Below are positions 30,555 to 37,121 of a stretch of 41,888 bases of DNA, in pieces. Every line of letters begins with the position of its first letter. Positions within the stretch are counted from its first letter, which is position 1. The stretch lies in IMG/VR virus record IMGVR_UViG_3300033149_006423, positions 1 through 41,888 of that record; one strand, written 5' to 3'. The DNA comes from a virus. The notes beneath the pieces are model-generated. The model did not search any database. It was given only the letters and a program-made list of their open reading frames with translations, and had not been told where the DNA came from. The translations under genes and the position numbers were made by a program.

Positions 30555-30773
30555 ATGAAAATGAATATAATTTATTTATCCTTTGATTTTCATACTGAAG
30601 ATCGTAAGCGGGTAGCATTTGAGGTTGAATATGATGATTGTTATGACTACTCCATGAATTTTACCATAGACAATCTCCACGTTAAAATCCACCCGGACCG
30701 GAAAGGCCTGGAAATGATAAGGGATGAAATAAATAATGTGCTGGAGAAAGAAAAAGAGCTGATGCCGAGATGA
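30555..30773 (+). CDS. Early acidic protein, unknown
   Basis: The 72-residue protein starts at ATG 30555 behind AAAGGTGGTGTTAAA; an in-frame TTG at 30537 precedes that ribosome site. Alternating strands (IIYLSFDFHTED, VAFEVEYDDCYDYSM) and a C-terminal helix suggest a small alpha/beta fold. It overlaps the next mini-gene by ATGA. Confidence 0.58.
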   Translation: MKMNIIYLSFDFHTEDRKRVAFEVEYDDCYDYSMNFTIDNLHVKIHPDRKGLEMIRDEINNVLEKEKELMPR

Positions 30774-30871
30774 CTTTTAAAAAACGGAAATTTAAGAAGT
30801 GTAAAACCTGTAAAGACTTAGTTTTGCAGTTTTACGATTGTGACATTTGCCCGCTAAGGAAAGGCAGGTGA
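30770..30871 (+). CDS. 33-residue mini zinc finger
   Basis: ATGA overlap with the previous gene, then a basic start (TFKKRKFKK), CKTC and CDIC pairs 10 residues apart, and a basic tail (PLRKGR). The four cysteines and charge suggest a tiny nucleic-acid-binding zinc knuckle. Length limits certainty, but coupling on the upstream side supports it. Confidence 0.5.
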   Translation: MTFKKRKFKKCKTCKDLVLQFYDCDICPLRKGR

Positions 30872-30875
30872 TTGT

Positions 30876-30956
30876 ATGGTAGTAACTATTGTTTTACTCG
30901 TACTGGCATTGATTATTATAGGTCTAGTACTAAGCATGTTTTTTAAAAAAGACTAA
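30876..30956 (+). CDS. 26-residue membrane peptide
   Basis: ATG 30876 follows AGGTGATTGT. The peptide is one long hydrophobic segment (VVTIVLLVLALIIIGLVLSM) ending FFKKD. This single-span mini-protein lies at the end of the first early transcript, just before the promoter at 30962. Its function is unknown; membrane targeting is clear from composition. Confidence 0.5.
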   Translation: MVVTIVLLVLALIIIGLVLSMFFKKD

Positions 30957-30961
30957 AAATT

Positions 30962-30969
30962 GGTATAAT
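30962..30969 (+). promoter_or_regulatory. Extended -10 promoter within the early region
   Basis: TGGTATAAT is present (TATAAT 30964-30969) with no clear -35. The surrounding AAAAATTGGTATAAT is identical to that of the tRNA-like gene promoter at 2663. It would give separate expression of the genes at 30996 and 31246. Confidence 0.65.
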
Positions 30970-30995
30970 TGACTACAAAAAAGGAGGAGTAAAAA

Positions 30996-31193
30996 ATGAA
31001 AACGATAAGAACCACAAGAAACGGAAAGGGACAGATAATCAAAACAGGGAATTATGAGTATTCTTCTCTAGGCTGGAATCATTATCACCGAATTCTCAAG
31101 GGCAGAAATGCTCATGAATGGCACGCTGATCCTAAGGACATGTATAAAACATGTCCAAAGTGTGCCAAAACTTGTAAGGAAGATAAAAAATAA
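30996..31193 (+). CDS. Small protein with C-terminal CPKCAKTC
   Basis: The 65-residue, basic, His/Tyr-rich protein has the ribosome site AAAGGAGGAGTAAAAA. Three cysteines (CPKCAKTC) end it. The compact NHYHRILKGRNAHEWHADPK segment may add histidine ligands. It is the first gene after the extended -10 promoter. No family is recognised. Confidence 0.58.
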   Translation: MKTIRTTRNGKGQIIKTGNYEYSSLGWNHYHRILKGRNAHEWHADPKDMYKTCPKCAKTCKEDKK

Positions 31194-31245
31194 GAACCCA
31201 GAACGTGGAATACAAATAATAAATAATAAAAGCAAGGAGAGCAAA

Positions 31246-31425
31246 ATGGAAACTAAGGAAAAATATATAGTGGTAAACCAATATGGCATAGGTGGGGATA
31301 AGGGAGAAATAGCCTACTCCCCAAAAAGTTATGGAAAAAAGTCTCATGAAGCATGCCAGGAATGGTGCAAGAGAAATGATAGAGTCGGTACAATGATGAT
31401 TGTACGAGATACAGACCTGGAATAG
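31246..31425 (+). CDS. Small early protein, unknown
   Basis: ATG 31246 follows GCAAGGAGAGCAAA. The 59-residue product (ETKEKYIVVNQYGIGG ... EWCKRNDRVGTMMIVRDTD) looks like a small beta-rich fold. Its TAG stop lies in the first stem of the structured RNA element copy 2, as in copy 1. Confidence 0.55.
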   Translation: METKEKYIVVNQYGIGGDKGEIAYSPKSYGKKSHEACQEWCKRNDRVGTMMIVRDTDLE

Positions 31426-31490
31426 TCTGAAGGTCGGGCAGAACATTTAATGCTCTGCCTCTCCTTGAGATTATTAACAAGGAGGGGAAA
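31421..31490 (+). promoter_or_regulatory. Structured RNA element, copy 2
   Basis: Stems AATAGTCT (31421-31428)/AGATTATT (31468-31475), AAGG (31430-31433)/CCTT (31463-31466) and GGCAGA (31437-31442)/TCTGCC (31454-31459) have the same layout, spacing and loop core ATTTAATG as copy 1. At least three pairs differ from copy 1 by two-sided changes. AAGGAGGGG and an ATG at 31491 follow, but the frame there ends after 13 codons at the putative attP. Confidence 0.7.
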
Positions 31491-31532
31491 ATGACGATAT
31501 ACCATACAGTACAGGGGATAAATTCCTGGTAG
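31491..31532 (+). pseudogene. 13-codon frame cut off at the putative attP
   Basis: AAGGAGGGGAAA precedes ATG 31491; the frame MTIYHTVQGINSW stops at 31530-31532, inside the left arm of the dyad. With such a strong ribosome site and RNA element in front, it may be the remaining start of a longer gene that the att region replaced. In an integrated prophage the frame could be completed or altered. It is speculative. Confidence 0.35.
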
Positions 31533-31576
31533 GTGTTTGTACAACTGCCGGTAATAGGTTGTACGGATACCTACCA
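31527..31576. other. Putative attP for the serine integrase
   Basis: A 50-bp interrupted palindrome has outer arms TGGTAGGT (31527-31534)/ACCTACCA (31569-31576) and inner arms GTACAAC (31539-31545)/GTTGTAC (31558-31564), all centred between 31551 and 31552. The centre dinucleotide would be GT. Length, symmetry and position over the integrase stop codon match attP sites of large serine recombinases. Use as attP is inferred. Confidence 0.75.
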
Positions 31577-32968
31577 TGTTATTTTAGCCCATTTTATCAC
31601 GATCCGGCTGGTATCCCTCTGTTTGGTAACTGCCGGTTTTATAACTATACTATCAACCAGGACGGACAGGATAGTCCGCTTGTCTTCAACGGGCATGGGA
31701 CCTATCAAGTCCTTAATGTCCAAATCTTTTATAAACTGGTAGTCTGTACACTCAAAGGTAGCGCTCTTACTCTCAAGCTCGCCTATTTCCTTCTCTACCT
31801 TCCTATACTCGGAAAGGTAACGCCCTTTTTCCATCCTGCCCTCAAGATATTCATCCTGTATCCTTTTAAGCTTACCCTCCAGGTGCTTTTTGGCAATACC
31901 GATATCCGGAGTCATAACTTCACTCTTTTTTAGCTTTTGGGCAGCTTTCTGCTTTAACCTATTTTGCACATTTTTAATTTTTTTGCAAACCTCGCCCAGT
32001 ACATACTCATGGACAAAGCTTTCCCTGATACATACCCCGTGCTTACATATATTAAACTTCTTGTTCCGGCAGTAATACTTACCCCGGCCCTCAAAGATTA
32101 AAGAACCGCCGCATGAGCCGCACCGCATAATGCCGGTCAATAGATGCGAAACCCCAGCCCTTATTCCCTTATGTTTTTTAGCTCTAACCATACGATTAGC
32201 CCGGTCAAAAAGTTTTTGGCTCACAATAGCCGGATGCTGCCCATTATATATTTTATCCTTATGTCTTACAAATCCGCAAAACAGGACGTTACCCACCATG
32301 TAGCGGAGAGTGGATACGTAAAAGAAGCCGCCGGACTTGGTTCTCACACCCCGCTGGTTAAGCTCTTTGGTAAGCGAAGTCATGGTCTGACCCATGGCCA
32401 GCCTTTCAAAGATCATCTTAACTATCTTGGCTTCTTTGGGATTTACTTTAAGAGTTTTACTCTCTTTATCGTAATCATAACCCAGCATGGTGGTAGGGTT
32501 GGATATTACTTTGCCTTCCTGGGCCCTCTGAGCTATGGCCCGCTTGGTTCTCTGCCGTATCATGCCCCTCTCATACTTGGCAAATACCCCCATCATGTCG
32601 CTTAAGGCATCTTTAGCAATATCGGCAAAATCGATTATACCCTCTTTTTCGGTAATAAAAGAGGTTTTTGATTTCTGCATAATGGACTTTATCAGCCAGA
32701 AATCATTGCCCCTGGCTATGCGGTCCTGGTCCAAAGCGATAATATAATCAGGTTTCAAAACCTTTAAATCGTCCAGTAGTTGTAACATCTGGGGGCGCTT
32801 GTCTATGGTAGCCCCGCTGATACCTTCGTCTTCGTAGACCCCCACAATATCGCAATCATGCTTTTGTGCTAACTGGTGGGTGATTTTCCTCTGGACTGGA
32901 AGACTGTAGCCATCTTTCTGCTGGTCGGTTGAATACCGGTGATAGACAAATGCGGTTTTTTTCTCCAT
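31571..32968 (-). CDS. int: Large serine recombinase (phage integrase)
   Basis: The 465-residue protein carries a resolvase catalytic domain with nucleophile S13 (YHRYSTDQQ) and DRIARG near residue 82, then a recombinase domain. A zinc ribbon (C283-x2-C286 ... C300 ... C308) and a long coiled coil (about 325-405) follow. This is the full domain order of serine integrases. It should recombine attP with host attB without host factors. Putative attP overlaps its stop. The start ATG 32968 has weak GTGAGC upstream, and AGTAAG-CATAT-CTTACT forms a hairpin 20 bases earlier. Confidence 0.92.
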   Translation of the reverse strand: MEKKTAFVYHRYSTDQQKDGYSLPVQRKITHQLAQKHDCDIVGVYEDEGISGATIDKRPQMLQLLDDLKVLKPDYIIALDQDRIARGNDFWLIKSIMQKSKTSFITEKEGIIDFADIAKDALSDMMGVFAKYERGMIRQRTKRAIAQRAQEGKVISNPTTMLGYDYDKESKTLKVNPKEAKIVKMIFERLAMGQTMTSLTKELNQRGVRTKSGGFFYVSTLRYMVGNVLFCGFVRHKDKIYNGQHPAIVSQKLFDRANRMVRAKKHKGIRAGVSHLLTGIMRCGSCGGSLIFEGRGKYYCRNKKFNICKHGVCIRESFVHEYVLGEVCKKIKNVQNRLKQKAAQKLKKSEVMTPDIGIAKKHLEGKLKRIQDEYLEGRMEKGRYLSEYRKVEKEIGELESKSATFECTDYQFIKDLDIKDLIGPMPVEDKRTILSVLVDSIVIKPAVTKQRDTSRIVIKWAKITW

Positions 32969-33136
32969 AGTTGCTCACTTGTTTTGCTTAGCAGTAAGAT
33001 ATGCTTACTTCGAAACCATAAAAAATGTATTTCTTTCGGCAGATAAACCTTTACCACCAAACGTTATCACACCTCCCCACTTATATATTATTCTACTATA
33101 ATAACTCAAAATGGAGAGGAAATAAATAAAAATAGA

Positions 33137-33487
33137 TTATTTTGTTTTATTTTCCATAAGCCTGCTGATAATGGCCTGCACTATCTTCCTGGTATCTGAA
33201 TCAAGCTCTTCAAGGCTTACAATACCGTTATTGGTTCCGACAGCAGTCTCAATATCCTGGAAAAAATATTCTATCGGTTTACCTACTGCCGTCGCAACTT
33301 TCATAATATCGTATATGGTGGTTTCTTTAATCCCAGTTTCCAACCGGTATATTACCTGCCTACTAATACCGGATCGCTTAGAAAGCTCTTCCTGGGTTAT
33401 ACCTGCTTCTGCCCTGGCCAGCCTGATCCGCCTACCAATTTTCTGAGCTAATTCATTTTTGATTTCCTTGTCTCTTTCTACTCTCAT
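33137..33487 (-). CDS. XRE-family repressor (CI/Cro-like)
   Basis: The 116-residue protein starts at ATG 33487 behind CAGGGGGGTTC; upstream in-frame codons overlap its control region. Residues 15-75 are a classic XRE helix-turn-helix (IRLARAEAGITQEELSKRSG, ISRQVIYRLETG) and the C-terminal helix may dimerise. It lies beside the integrase and divergent from the replication operon, so it is the probable lysogeny repressor. There is no peptidase domain, so induction would need another signal. Confidence 0.85.
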   Translation of the reverse strand: MRVERDKEIKNELAQKIGRRIRLARAEAGITQEELSKRSGISRQVIYRLETGIKETTIYDIMKVATAVGKPIEYFFQDIETAVGTNNGIVSLEELDSDTRKIVQAIISRLMENKTK

Positions 33488-33524
33488 GAACCCCCCCTGC
33501 ATAATTACTTTAGTAAACCAATTA

Positions 33525-33597
33525 TAACATAAAAATATCATATTTTGTTATTTTTTATGTTATTAGGCTTGACATATATACTTATAGGTGTTATTAT
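33525..33597. promoter_or_regulatory. Repressor/replication divergent control region
   Basis: The + promoter is TTGACA (33569-33574), 17 bp, TATTAT (33592-33597). On the - strand, TATAAT overlaps 33527-33522, facing the repressor gene. Between them TAACATAAAAA (33525-33535) and TTTTTATGTTA (33552-33562) form a perfect 11-bp inverted repeat spaced by 16 bp, overlapping the repressor's own -10. This fits autoregulation and control of the replication operon. Confidence 0.8.
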
Positions 33598-33638
33598 CTT
33601 GGCATAATGTAAATTTTATAATATTATAGTAAAAGGTG

Positions 33639-33791
33639 ATGGGACAAAACACCAACATAATAGACATAATAGATATCATTGCCAATATTATAGCAAAGAA
33701 CGCAAGGGAGGGAAGGTATGCCAAACATAAAGAACCTCTCCATAGCAAGGAATATGGACGAGATAGCGGTTTTAATGGACCTGGAGCTTAA
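33639..33791 (+). CDS. Possible small leader protein
   Basis: The frame of 50 codons starts at ATG 33639 (AAAGGTG directly adjacent, poor spacing) and runs into the next gene in another frame. Its first part (TNIIDIIDIIANIIAKNARE) is an amphipathic Ile-rich helix. It may be a leader peptide or spurious. Confidence 0.3.
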   Translation: MGQNTNIIDIIDIIANIIAKNAREGRYAKHKEPLHSKEYGRDSGFNGPGA

Positions 33792-33873
33792 AGTGAGAGA
33801 ACTCTTTAACAGGATAGCAAAAAGGAAAAAAGCTCTGGTTCGAAATAACAGGCAACTGGAAAAAGTAGCATAA
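33718..33873 (+). CDS. 51-residue protein, first gene of the replication operon
   Basis: ATG 33718 follows GGGAGGGAAGGT, an excellent ribosome site. The protein is basic and helical (DEIAVLMDLELKVRELFNRI, AKRKKALVRNNRQLEKVA), possibly a coiled-coil DNA-binding peptide. It precedes the nuclease by 16 bp. No family is recognised. Confidence 0.6.
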   Translation: MPNIKNLSIARNMDEIAVLMDLELKVRELFNRIAKRKKALVRNNRQLEKVA

Positions 33874-33889
33874 GGGGGAGGTGAATAAC

Positions 33890-34726
33890 ATGGATTTAAT
33901 TTTACCAACGGACCACCTGTCAATCACGCAGATGAGCATGTACCTCAGGTGTCCCATGCAGTATTACTTTAGGTACGTAGAAGGCCGCAAAATACCGCCC
34001 AAGTGGACAATGTTTTTGGGAAGCTGTGGGCACGGAGTACTGGAGTACAACAACCGCCAGAAGATAGAGAGTTTTAAGGATATCAAGACCGATGAAGCAC
34101 TGGAATACTACCACTCGGAGTTTACAAAAAAGAAGGATGAAACCGAGATAGACTGGCAGGACGAACAGCCAGGCAAGGTAAAGGATCGGGGGGCAGGAGT
34201 TTTAAAAACTTATTTTGAGGGCAAATATAACGAACCCATACAGCCCATTGCGGTTGAGGAAAAGATAGAAATAGAATTTGAGGAAACCAACTTCCCCCTA
34301 CTCATGTTCGTTGACGTTATAACTAAGGACGAGATAGGGGACTATAAGTTTGCTTCAAAAAGGCCGTCAGAAGCCAACCTCCAGAAAGATATCCAGCTTA
34401 CCGGTTACGGATTAGGTTTTTACTACAAGTACAACAGACTTCCAGCCAGTTCTTTTTACCAGCACTTGATTTATCAAAAAACCAAAAACGATGTGGTACC
34501 GACACCCGTACCCAGGACTGAAGACGACTACATAAGGTTCAGGGAAGATTTTAAGAATGTAGCCGCCAATATTGCGGACAACTACAAGAAGGGAACCTGG
34601 GTAAGGAACCCGCACAACTATTTCTGTTCACCCAAAAACTGCGGGTACTGGAACCTTTGCAGGAAGGAAAGGGTAATATTTGATTTTATAAAACCAGATA
34701 CTTTGGGGGAGGTGAAATTTTCATGA
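33890..34726 (+). CDS. Cas4/RecB-type PD-(D/E)XK nuclease with Fe-S cysteines
   Basis: The protein of 278 residues starts at ATG 33890 after GGGGGAGGTGAATAAC. The nuclease core is D142 in LLMFVD, D151-Y-K153 and the QYYFRY helix. C21 with C246, C251 and C257 form the four-cysteine set that holds an iron-sulfur cluster in Cas4/AddB nucleases. Followed by ERF and SSB, it is the probable recombination exonuclease, analogous to lambda exonuclease. No Cas genes or CRISPR arrays are present. Confidence 0.83.
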   Translation: MDLILPTDHLSITQMSMYLRCPMQYYFRYVEGRKIPPKWTMFLGSCGHGVLEYNNRQKIESFKDIKTDEALEYYHSEFTKKKDETEIDWQDEQPGKVKDRGAGVLKTYFEGKYNEPIQPIAVEEKIEIEFEETNFPLLMFVDVITKDEIGDYKFASKRPSEANLQKDIQLTGYGLGFYYKYNRLPASSFYQHLIYQKTKNDVVPTPVPRTEDDYIRFREDFKNVAANIADNYKKGTWVRNPHNYFCSPKNCGYWNLCRKERVIFDFIKPDTLGEVKFS

Positions 34727-35427
34727 GTAAGACAGCAGAGAAAGGAAAGCCTAAGACTGCTGAAAACAGCGGGAAAAAGCACCTGTACCAGAAAATACTG
34801 GCGGTGATGAAGGCTGTGCCATACGTATTGAAGGATACCCAGATAGCTTACAAATCGGTCAAGTACTCTGCGGTAACAGCAGAGGAATTTGTACCGATAG
34901 TAAGGGAAGCATTTGAGAAAAACAAGCTGGCAATGTTTCCCATCCAGCAGGACATATCCCATGAGGGATATATCACTACCGTAAATACAGTTTTTAAACT
35001 GGTGGACGCTGACAGCGGAGAGTATGAGCTTATTGCCAGCTCCGGGCAGGGTTATGATACCCAAGATAAGGGCGCAGGAAAGGCCATGACCTACTGCCAA
35101 AAATATGCTTTCAAACAGGCGTTTATTATAGCCTCTACTGACGATCCGGATAAAGTAGCAAGCAGTAAGATAGACGATGACGAGGCCAAAACCTTGGGGC
35201 CTATGCAAGTAGTAGATAACCTGAAGCAGAATAGGTATAACCGTGAAGCAGTACTGGAAGTGTTTAAGCTATACCACAAAGATGAAAAGAAAGCGGCAGA
35301 AGAAATGAGCCTATGGACTGGGCTTCCTTCCAAGGAAGACCAAATACTTGCATTGGAAAACATTGCCAAGCAGATAGAAAAAGGTAACGGCAAAGACAAC
35401 AAAGACAAGTTTGAGATAAAGAAATAA
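34723..35427 (+). CDS. erf: ERF-family single-strand annealing protein
   Basis: The 234-residue protein contains the ERF core: LYQKILAVMKAVPYVLKD at the start, then SSGQGYDTQDKGAGKAMTYC and KYAFKQAFIIASTDDPD. The C-terminal third is variable and charged. It anneals ssDNA made by the upstream nuclease and overlaps it by ATGA. The pair forms a two-component recombination system. Confidence 0.88.
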   Translation: MSKTAEKGKPKTAENSGKKHLYQKILAVMKAVPYVLKDTQIAYKSVKYSAVTAEEFVPIVREAFEKNKLAMFPIQQDISHEGYITTVNTVFKLVDADSGEYELIASSGQGYDTQDKGAGKAMTYCQKYAFKQAFIIASTDDPDKVASSKIDDDEAKTLGPMQVVDNLKQNRYNREAVLEVFKLYHKDEKKAAEEMSLWTGLPSKEDQILALENIAKQIEKGNGKDNKDKFEIKK

Positions 35428-35438
35428 GGGGGTGAACC

Positions 35439-35849
35439 ATGGAATTTAGTAAAGTATGCAACCTAACCAAAGACCCTGAGCTTCACTATACCCCGCAGGG
35501 TAAGGGGGTATGCGAATTTGGGATCGCTTTCGGGCCAGAAGGTAAAACCACCTTCTTTGACGTAGAAGCCTGGAACGGCAAGAGCGACACTTTTGCAGAG
35601 AATATCGCATCCAGCCTGCATAAGGGAGATAGGGTTTATGTAGGCGGGTTTTTTGTAACTAAAAGATGGGAATACCAGGGAAGGCAGATATCTAAGACCA
35701 AAGTAGTAGCCCAAGTAGTAGCACCGGATCTTAGATACGTCAAGGTAACCATAGTCAAAGCGGTAAAGGAAAAAGAAACTACAGAGGAGAATATAAATTT
35801 TGGAGAAGTGGGAGAAACTTATGATGATAACGATATACCGTTTGGTTAA
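35439..35849 (+). CDS. ssb: Single-stranded DNA-binding protein
   Basis: The 136-residue OB-fold protein has KVCNLTKDPELHYTPQGKGV, TTFFDVEAWNGKSDTFAENI and KGDRVYVGG, and the acidic protein-interaction tip DDNDIPFG. Ribosome site AAGGGGGTGAACC. It coats replicating and recombining DNA and probably recruits partners through the tip. Confidence 0.92.
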   Translation: MEFSKVCNLTKDPELHYTPQGKGVCEFGIAFGPEGKTTFFDVEAWNGKSDTFAENIASSLHKGDRVYVGGFFVTKRWEYQGRQISKTKVVAQVVAPDLRYVKVTIVKAVKEKETTEENINFGEVGETYDDNDIPFG

Positions 35850-35865
35850 CTAAATTTCTCTCCTG

Positions 35866-35902
35866 CCCGGATAATTTCCACCTCCTTTATTATCCGGGTT
35901 TT
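35866..35902 (+). terminator. Hairpin terminator after ssb
   Basis: CCCGGATAAT (35866-35875) and ATTATCCGGG (35889-35898) form a 10-bp stem with a 13-base loop, followed by TTTT. The loop contains CACCTCC, an anti-Shine-Dalgarno complement. It is probably an attenuating terminator between the recombination genes and the initiator. Confidence 0.7.
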
Positions 35903-35908
35903 CCCCCA

Positions 35909-35956
35909 AGGGTCCCGGGTTTTTGCCCGGCCATCCGGGATTTTTACCGGGACCCT
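35909..35956 (+). promoter_or_regulatory. Nested long hairpin before the initiator region
   Basis: AGGGTCCCGG (35909-35918) pairs perfectly with CCGGGACCCT (35947-35956); inside, CCCGG (35926-35930) pairs with CCGGG (35935-35939). It directly follows the terminator hairpin. The double structure might be a second terminator half, an RNase-resistant element or a cruciform landmark. Confidence 0.6.
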
Positions 35957-35990
35957 ACTTTATTAAAACTGATAGGGAAAGGAATTTTAA

Positions 35991-36377
35991 ATGTATGAAA
36001 CGCAAATAGTACATAAAAGGATAAGGGGTAAGGACAGAAGGATTTATTGTAACTTGCTATGCGAATATAACGGAAAGGAGCCCTGTATGTTTGTAGTCAA
36101 AGGAAAGGCAACCTGTCATAAGAAAGATAAGTACGATAAGGAATTTGGCAAGAAGCTGGCAGAAATCAGGGCAAAGGAAAAGATGATTCGAGTTGCTAAA
36201 GACTTAATGGTTCAGGAAACCTACAGGCCGGAGTGGAGGAAGAAGCATAAAAAGGTTGTTTTCAAAGGTAGGTGCGAAGATCTCTTGAGTTTTAAATGTA
36301 GGATTTTAAATAGTCTTGATAGTATGGCTAACCACAAAGACTATGGCAAAGTAAAGGTATCAATAGAAAGAATATAA
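35991..36377 (+). CDS. Basic cysteine-containing protein, unknown
   Basis: This 128-residue basic protein has GATAGGGAAAGGAATTTTAA upstream. Cysteines in YCNLLCEYNG ... PCMFVVKGKATCHKK may bind metal. The middle is Lys-rich and helical. Lying between ssb and the initiator, it may act in replication; no family is recognised. Confidence 0.6.
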   Translation: MYETQIVHKRIRGKDRRIYCNLLCEYNGKEPCMFVVKGKATCHKKDKYDKEFGKKLAEIRAKEKMIRVAKDLMVQETYRPEWRKKHKKVVFKGRCEDLLSFKCRILNSLDSMANHKDYGKVKVSIERI

Positions 36378-36392
36378 GATACAGAGGTATGA

Positions 36393-37121
36393 ATGGCTAA
36401 ATATAGGCCAATTTACACAATTATATGGAAAGACCCGGACTTTGAAAAGTACAGGCCGCAGCAGAAACTTTTGTTTCTCTATCTATGCACCAATGAATCA
36501 ACTACAGAATCGGGTATATACCCTATAACCATTAAAACTATCAGCAACGAAACAGGGATACCATCCGCAACGGTTAGCAAACTGTTAGCAAACAGTTTAA
36601 AGAACATAGCCTATGATTTTGCCAATAGCTTTGTCTTTGTAAAGAAGTTTCTAAAGTACAATGGTGGCGGGAGACCAGACCTTCTTAAGAAAGCCATAGA
36701 GAAAAATTATAAGCTGCATCGTACCATCCTATGGAACGAATTTATAAAAATCTATCCAGAGTACTCAGAGAACTTAGATACCGTAAACGATTCTATTTCT
36801 AATACTAATACTAATACTAATTCTATTTCTATTGATCCGTTGGCAAACGGTTTAGAAACCGTTGCCAATAAGGAGAAGAAAAAAAGGTTCATGGATCATG
36901 TCTTTCTATCAGAAGAAGAACATAAACGGTTAATTGAAAAACTGGGTAAGAAAAGAACCCGGGATATGATTGAAAGGCTTAATAATTATATCGGGCAGAT
37001 TGGCGTTGCCAAAGCCAGCAAGAAGTATAAGAGCCATTACTACACCATCCTTAACTGGGACAGGAAAGATAAACCATTTGGCGGAAAGGAGCAAGATGAG
37101 CCGCCGTACAAATATGTGTAA
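36393..37121 (+). CDS. Winged-helix replication initiator (DnaD/replisome-organiser type)
   Basis: The 242-residue protein has an N-terminal winged helix (QQKLLFLYLCTNESTTESGI, TIKTISNETGIPSATVSKLL), an Asn/Thr/Ser linker (SISNTNTNTNSISID), and a C-terminal SHYYTILNWDRK motif common in phage replisome organisers. The gene holds GTTrGCAAAC iterons at 36573-36594 and 36839-36871, so the protein probably binds inside its own gene, as lambda O and SPP1 gp38 do. It would load the DnaB helicase encoded next. Confidence 0.8.
   Translation: MAKYRPIYTIIWKDPDFEKYRPQQKLLFLYLCTNESTTESGIYPITIKTISNETGIPSATVSKLLANSLKNIAYDFANSFVFVKKFLKYNGGGRPDLLKKAIEKNYKLHRTILWNEFIKIYPEYSENLDTVNDSISNTNTNTNSISIDPLANGLETVANKEKKKRFMDHVFLSEEEHKRLIEKLGKKRTRDMIERLNNYIGQIGVAKASKKYKSHYYTILNWDRKDKPFGGKEQDEPPYKYV
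36573..36871 (+). other. Putative replication origin inside the initiator gene
   Basis: Iterons GTTAGCAAACT (36573) and GTTAGCAAACA (36584), then GTTT at 36595, keep an 11-bp register. An AT-rich TAATAC block lies at 36789-36832. GTTGGCAAACG (36839), GTTTAGAAACC (36850) and GTTGCCAATAA (36861) follow, again 11 bp apart. AACGGTTT-AG-AAACCGTT (36846-36863) is a perfect inverted repeat. Iterons plus AT block are the usual parts of a phage origin. Confidence 0.7.

Noticed and set aside
32990-33057. 22-codon GTG frame upstream of the integrase as an excision factor
   Set aside because: GTG is directly adjacent to the purine run, the product is too short for known directionality factors, and no similarity is evident.
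33890-34726. CRISPR association suggested by the Cas4-like nuclease
   Set aside because: No repeat-spacer array or other Cas gene is seen; position with ERF and SSB indicates a phage recombination exonuclease.
34618-35208. 196-codon frame antisense to ERF and the Cas4-like nuclease
   Set aside because: Both sense genes are clear members of known families; the antisense frame spans two of them without signals.
36970-37095. N-terminal extension of the helicase frame
   Set aside because: It lies wholly inside the initiator gene, and a good ribosome site precedes ATG 37096.
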